Source: Pseudomonas fluorescens
GTDB lineage: Bacteria > Pseudomonadota > Gammaproteobacteria > Pseudomonadales > Pseudomonadaceae
Direction of reading: 5' to 3'
Length of the DNA: 32,600 nucleotides
Assembly: GCF_002022275.1 (NCBI RefSeq)
Contig: NZ_MSDF01000026.1
Coordinates: forward strand, 1 to 32,600
Shown here in pieces: positions 30,611 through 32,600 of the stretch; the stretch's first letter is position 1; each line of letters begins with the position of its first letter. The notes below the pieces were generated by a model. It was not told the DNA's origin and did not search any database. It was given only the letters and a program-made list of their open reading frames with translations. Both the position numbers and the translations under genes were made by a program.

Positions 30611-31027
30611 TTATTGGCTGAAGGCGCCTTCGGACAGTCTGGTCTCGATAGTGACCTCAGCCGTGGTCATCAGCTTGTGCACCGGGCAGCGGTCGGCGAC
30701 GCGGTGCAGCTCGTCACGCTGTTCATCGGTGAGCACGCCCTTGAGGGTCAACTTGACGTTCAGTGTGTATTTGCCCTTTTGCTCCTCGGTGCTGTCGTGG
30801 GTCACTTCGACAGTCACGCCGGTGAGGGGAATATCTTTCTTCTGGGCGTAGAGCTTGACGGTCAACGCCTTGCACGAGGCCAGGGCGGCATCGAAATAGT
30901 CATGGGGGGAGGGCGCCGAGTCGTCACCGCCCAGGCTCTTGGGCAGGTCAGTGAACAGTTCGTGATTATTGATGTTCACGCTGTGGCGAAAGTTGTCGTG
31001 GTTCAGAGTATTGACGGTAACAGACAT
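30611..31027 (-). CDS. OsmC family protein (peroxide/hydroperoxide stress)
   Basis: Encodes 138 residues of the OsmC/Ohr superfamily. The two reactive cysteines are Cys52 in AALASCKALT and Cys114 in ADRCPVHKLM; the nearby DYFDAALASC and LHRVADRCPVHK patterns fit the OsmC/YhfA side more than Ohr. Such proteins reduce organic hydroperoxides using the Cys pair. The ATG at 31027 follows GAGG; an ATG at 31039 in frame is less well placed. A possible AlgU-type promoter lies at 31068-31094, compatible with osmotic or envelope-stress control. It diverges from the amidohydrolase gene across 140 bp. Confidence 0.9.
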   Translation of the reverse strand: MSVTVNTLNHDNFRHSVNINNHELFTDLPKSLGGDDSAPSPHDYFDAALASCKALTVKLYAQKKDIPLTGVTVEVTHDSTEEQKGKYTLNVKLTLKGVLTDEQRDELHRVADRCPVHKLMTTAEVTIETRLSEGAFSQ

Positions 31028-31067
31028 GGCAAACCTCACACAGTGGCAGGAAGAAGGTCATGCAGTT

Positions 31068-31094
31068 ATAGAGCATGCTGGCACTCTGGTGTTC
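31068..31094 (-). promoter_or_regulatory. Weak AlgU-like promoter of the OsmC-family gene
   Basis: Minus strand GAACAC (31094-31089), 16-nt spacer, TCTAT (31072-31068), near GAACTT-N16/17-TCTRA. A TATAAC also overlaps, so sigma-70 use is possible. Confidence 0.3.
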
Positions 31095-31167
31095 CGCGTG
31101 ATTTGCCCTCTGAACCCCGGCTGGCGTCAGAAGGTCTACCGTAACTAGCCCCCATCGAGGTTGTACC

Positions 31168-32190
31168 GTGCCCTGGAGCCGCCTGAGTCTTGCCCTGTTG
31201 TTCGCTGCCGGCAGTGTTGCCGTGCAGGCCCGTGACTATGCCTACAGCGATGCGCACCTGCATTACGTCGACTTCTTCCAGGAAACGGCGGGCATGGACA
31301 AGCTGCTCAAAGCCATGGCTGACGCGCGCATTGAACACGTAATGATTTCCGGCATTCCTGTGGCGAAGAAATGGCATGAAGACGAACCCAAGCGCCCGCG
31401 CTACTACGCCGGTGATGACGCCGACGCCTATTGGTACAGCGCCACCGATGTGATCGTTGCTGCGGCGGTTAACAGGCTTACGCCTGAGCAACGCCAGCAT
31501 TTTCACCCGTTCCTGTCCGGTTTTAATCCCAATGACAAGAACTCCGCCGCCCATATCCAGCGCATGCTCGACCTCAACCCCGGGTTGTGGCAAGGCATCG
31601 GCGAAGTGTTCACCCGCCACGATGACCTGACCGCTTTGACCGCCGGTGACACCCCGCGCGCCAACAACGAGGCCATGACGCGCATCTATCACCTGGCCGC
31701 GGAAAACGATTTGCCGGTGATGCTGCATTCCAACATCACCTCCAAGCGCGAGCGCAACCCGTTGTACTTGGCGGAAGTTGAACAGCCACTGCGCAACCAT
31801 CCGCACACCCGCTTTATCTGGGCTCACGCGGGTACCAGCAAAGAGATCCACCGCCATCAGGCGCAAATGGACTTTTTGCTGCCGACCTTGAGCCGGATGC
31901 TGGAGGCGTATCCCAACCTGTACATCGACCTGTCCTGGAGCATGCTCACGCCGTATCTGCTTGATGACGCAGGCCAACCCCGTGCGCAGTGGCTACAGCT
32001 CGTAGAGCGCTTTCCGGAGCGCTTTATGCTGGGGTCGGACGTGGTAGGGCGTTTCAACAAGTTGGGTAAGGAAATGCACCGCTTTGATCCGTTTCTGGAC
32101 GCGTTGCCTGAGGACGTCGCCCGAAAAGTTGCGCGGGATAACTTCCTGGCAATTCTGCCGAAGGCCGCTCGCGATGAGCAGGCACATTGA
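31168..32190 (+). CDS. Exported amidohydrolase family protein (Amidohydro_2-like)
   Basis: Encodes 340 residues with an N-terminal signal peptide (hydrophobic 6-18, VQA before Arg22). The metal-binding TIM-barrel motifs are DAHLH (His30, His32), VMLHSN (His187), FIWAHAG (His220) and LGSDVVG (Asp291), the expected set for an amidohydrolase of the decarboxylase/hydrolase branch. A periplasmic location is implied. The substrate is unknown. The start codon is GTG at 31168 with CGAGG about 9 nt upstream. It faces away from the OsmC-family gene. The protein ends normally; no terminator is obvious after it. Confidence 0.85.
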   Translation: MPWSRLSLALLFAAGSVAVQARDYAYSDAHLHYVDFFQETAGMDKLLKAMADARIEHVMISGIPVAKKWHEDEPKRPRYYAGDDADAYWYSATDVIVAAAVNRLTPEQRQHFHPFLSGFNPNDKNSAAHIQRMLDLNPGLWQGIGEVFTRHDDLTALTAGDTPRANNEAMTRIYHLAAENDLPVMLHSNITSKRERNPLYLAEVEQPLRNHPHTRFIWAHAGTSKEIHRHQAQMDFLLPTLSRMLEAYPNLYIDLSWSMLTPYLLDDAGQPRAQWLQLVERFPERFMLGSDVVGRFNKLGKEMHRFDPFLDALPEDVARKVARDNFLAILPKAARDEQAH

Positions 32191-32534
32191 TATCGCCTTT
32201 TCGTCCGACACAAACACCCTGAAGCGGCATTCCTTTCTTGAGGCTTGCTGCACGTGGTTGCAGCGCACATGGAAGGAATCCCTGAAAATCGCCTAGGGCG
32301 TGGCAAGTGGCGACAGCATGGGCGCAAGCAGGTGCAGCGGGCGGCTGCGGCGCGAGCGGTGGATTGTCATTTGATGAATATTCTTGATTCATCGGATCAG
32401 ACGTCGACTGGGGCACATCAGACGAGTGCGGCTAGTCAGGAATTGTCGCGGTGGCTGTGGATTTGAACACGATGGTGGGGCGGTTTTCGGTGTAGGGGGT
32501 ATATCCTTTTTTTGGGTGATAGCTGATATGGGTT
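32191..32534. other. Intergenic stretch without a credible gene
   Basis: Short open frames here have no ribosome site, no family resemblance and composition unlike coding DNA. The only structure seen is GATGAAT/ATTCATC (32373-32379 with 32387-32393). It leads into the terminal repeat. Confidence 0.6.
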
Positions 32535-32600
32535 CCGCCCTTACGGCGGGTCACTTTGGAAAAGAGCCCCAAAGTAACCAAAGGGCTCTTGCCCCACCAC
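32535..32600. repeat. Structured dispersed intergenic repeat, copy 2 (cut by window end)
   Basis: Starts with a CCGCC/GGCGG hairpin (32535-32549). From 32546 it aligns with positions 1-54 in the same orientation. The stem here is AAGAGCCC (32562-32569) with GGGCTCTT (32583-32590), and the alternative is ACTTTGG (32553-32559) with CCAAAGT (32569-32575). Bases differ from copy 1 but pairing is kept. Confidence 0.85.

Noticed and set aside
32084..32466. Two short plus-strand frames and minus-strand frames after the amidohydrolase
   Set aside because: No ribosome sites, no similarity to any family I know, and partial overlap with the real gene end.

Overview
This window is chromosomal DNA from a Pseudomonas of the fluorescens group. 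The evidence is the high-GC codon usage, Pseudomonas-style proteins (SdhCDAB, a citrate synthase of about 430 residues, a 437-residue BraB/BrnQ carrier), the gene triplet betX / DUF485 / actP, and many copies of the Pseudomonas REP sequence (core GTGGGAGCGGGCTTGCCCGC or GTGGGAGCTGGCTTGCCTGC). No phage, integrase, transposase, CRISPR array, tRNA or rRNA gene is visible. Most of the window is core metabolism.

Layout. Positions 1-245 hold a structured dispersed repeat. It is followed by two small membrane-protein genes (DUF808, DUF805) and then, on the minus strand, an overlapping pair: an exported alpha/beta hydrolase and an MlaA/VacJ-like protein. A small membrane protein and a minus-strand membrane-anchored GH17 glucan transglycosylase/synthase come next. 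From 6.4 to 9.6 kb there is a quaternary-amine binding protein (betX-like), then a DUF485 gene translationally coupled to actP (acetate/solute:sodium symporter).

The centre (9.7-22.7 kb) is the TCA-cycle cluster. gltA is on the minus strand, and divergent from it run sdhC-sdhD-sdhA-sdhB-sucA-sucB-lpd-sucC-sucD on the plus strand. Together they encode citrate synthase, succinate dehydrogenase (complex II), all three subunits of 2-oxoglutarate dehydrogenase, and succinyl-CoA ligase. The 364-bp gltA-sdhC gap carries a good sigma-70 promoter in each direction and a structured sdh leader. Hairpins lie at the sdhB/sucA and lpd/sucC junctions.

Downstream are brnQ (branched-chain amino acid carrier) behind a long leader, a DUF599 membrane protein, a minus-strand Ala-rich lipoprotein with an AlgU-like promoter, two overlapping hot-dog thioesterase genes, htpG with a sigma-32-like promoter, a dienelactone-hydrolase-family gene, a pirin and an OsmC-family gene on the minus strand, and an exported amidohydrolase. 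The last 400 bp carry no convincing gene and end in a second, same-orientation copy of the repeat seen at position 1.

The gene content itself is ordinary. The less ordinary signals are in the non-coding DNA: covarying stems in the two terminal repeats, REP doublets of two subtypes, paired Hfq/Crc-type A-rich motifs in the actP leader, structured leaders of sdhC and brnQ, and stress-sigma-factor promoters. I found no convincing undescribed multi-gene system.
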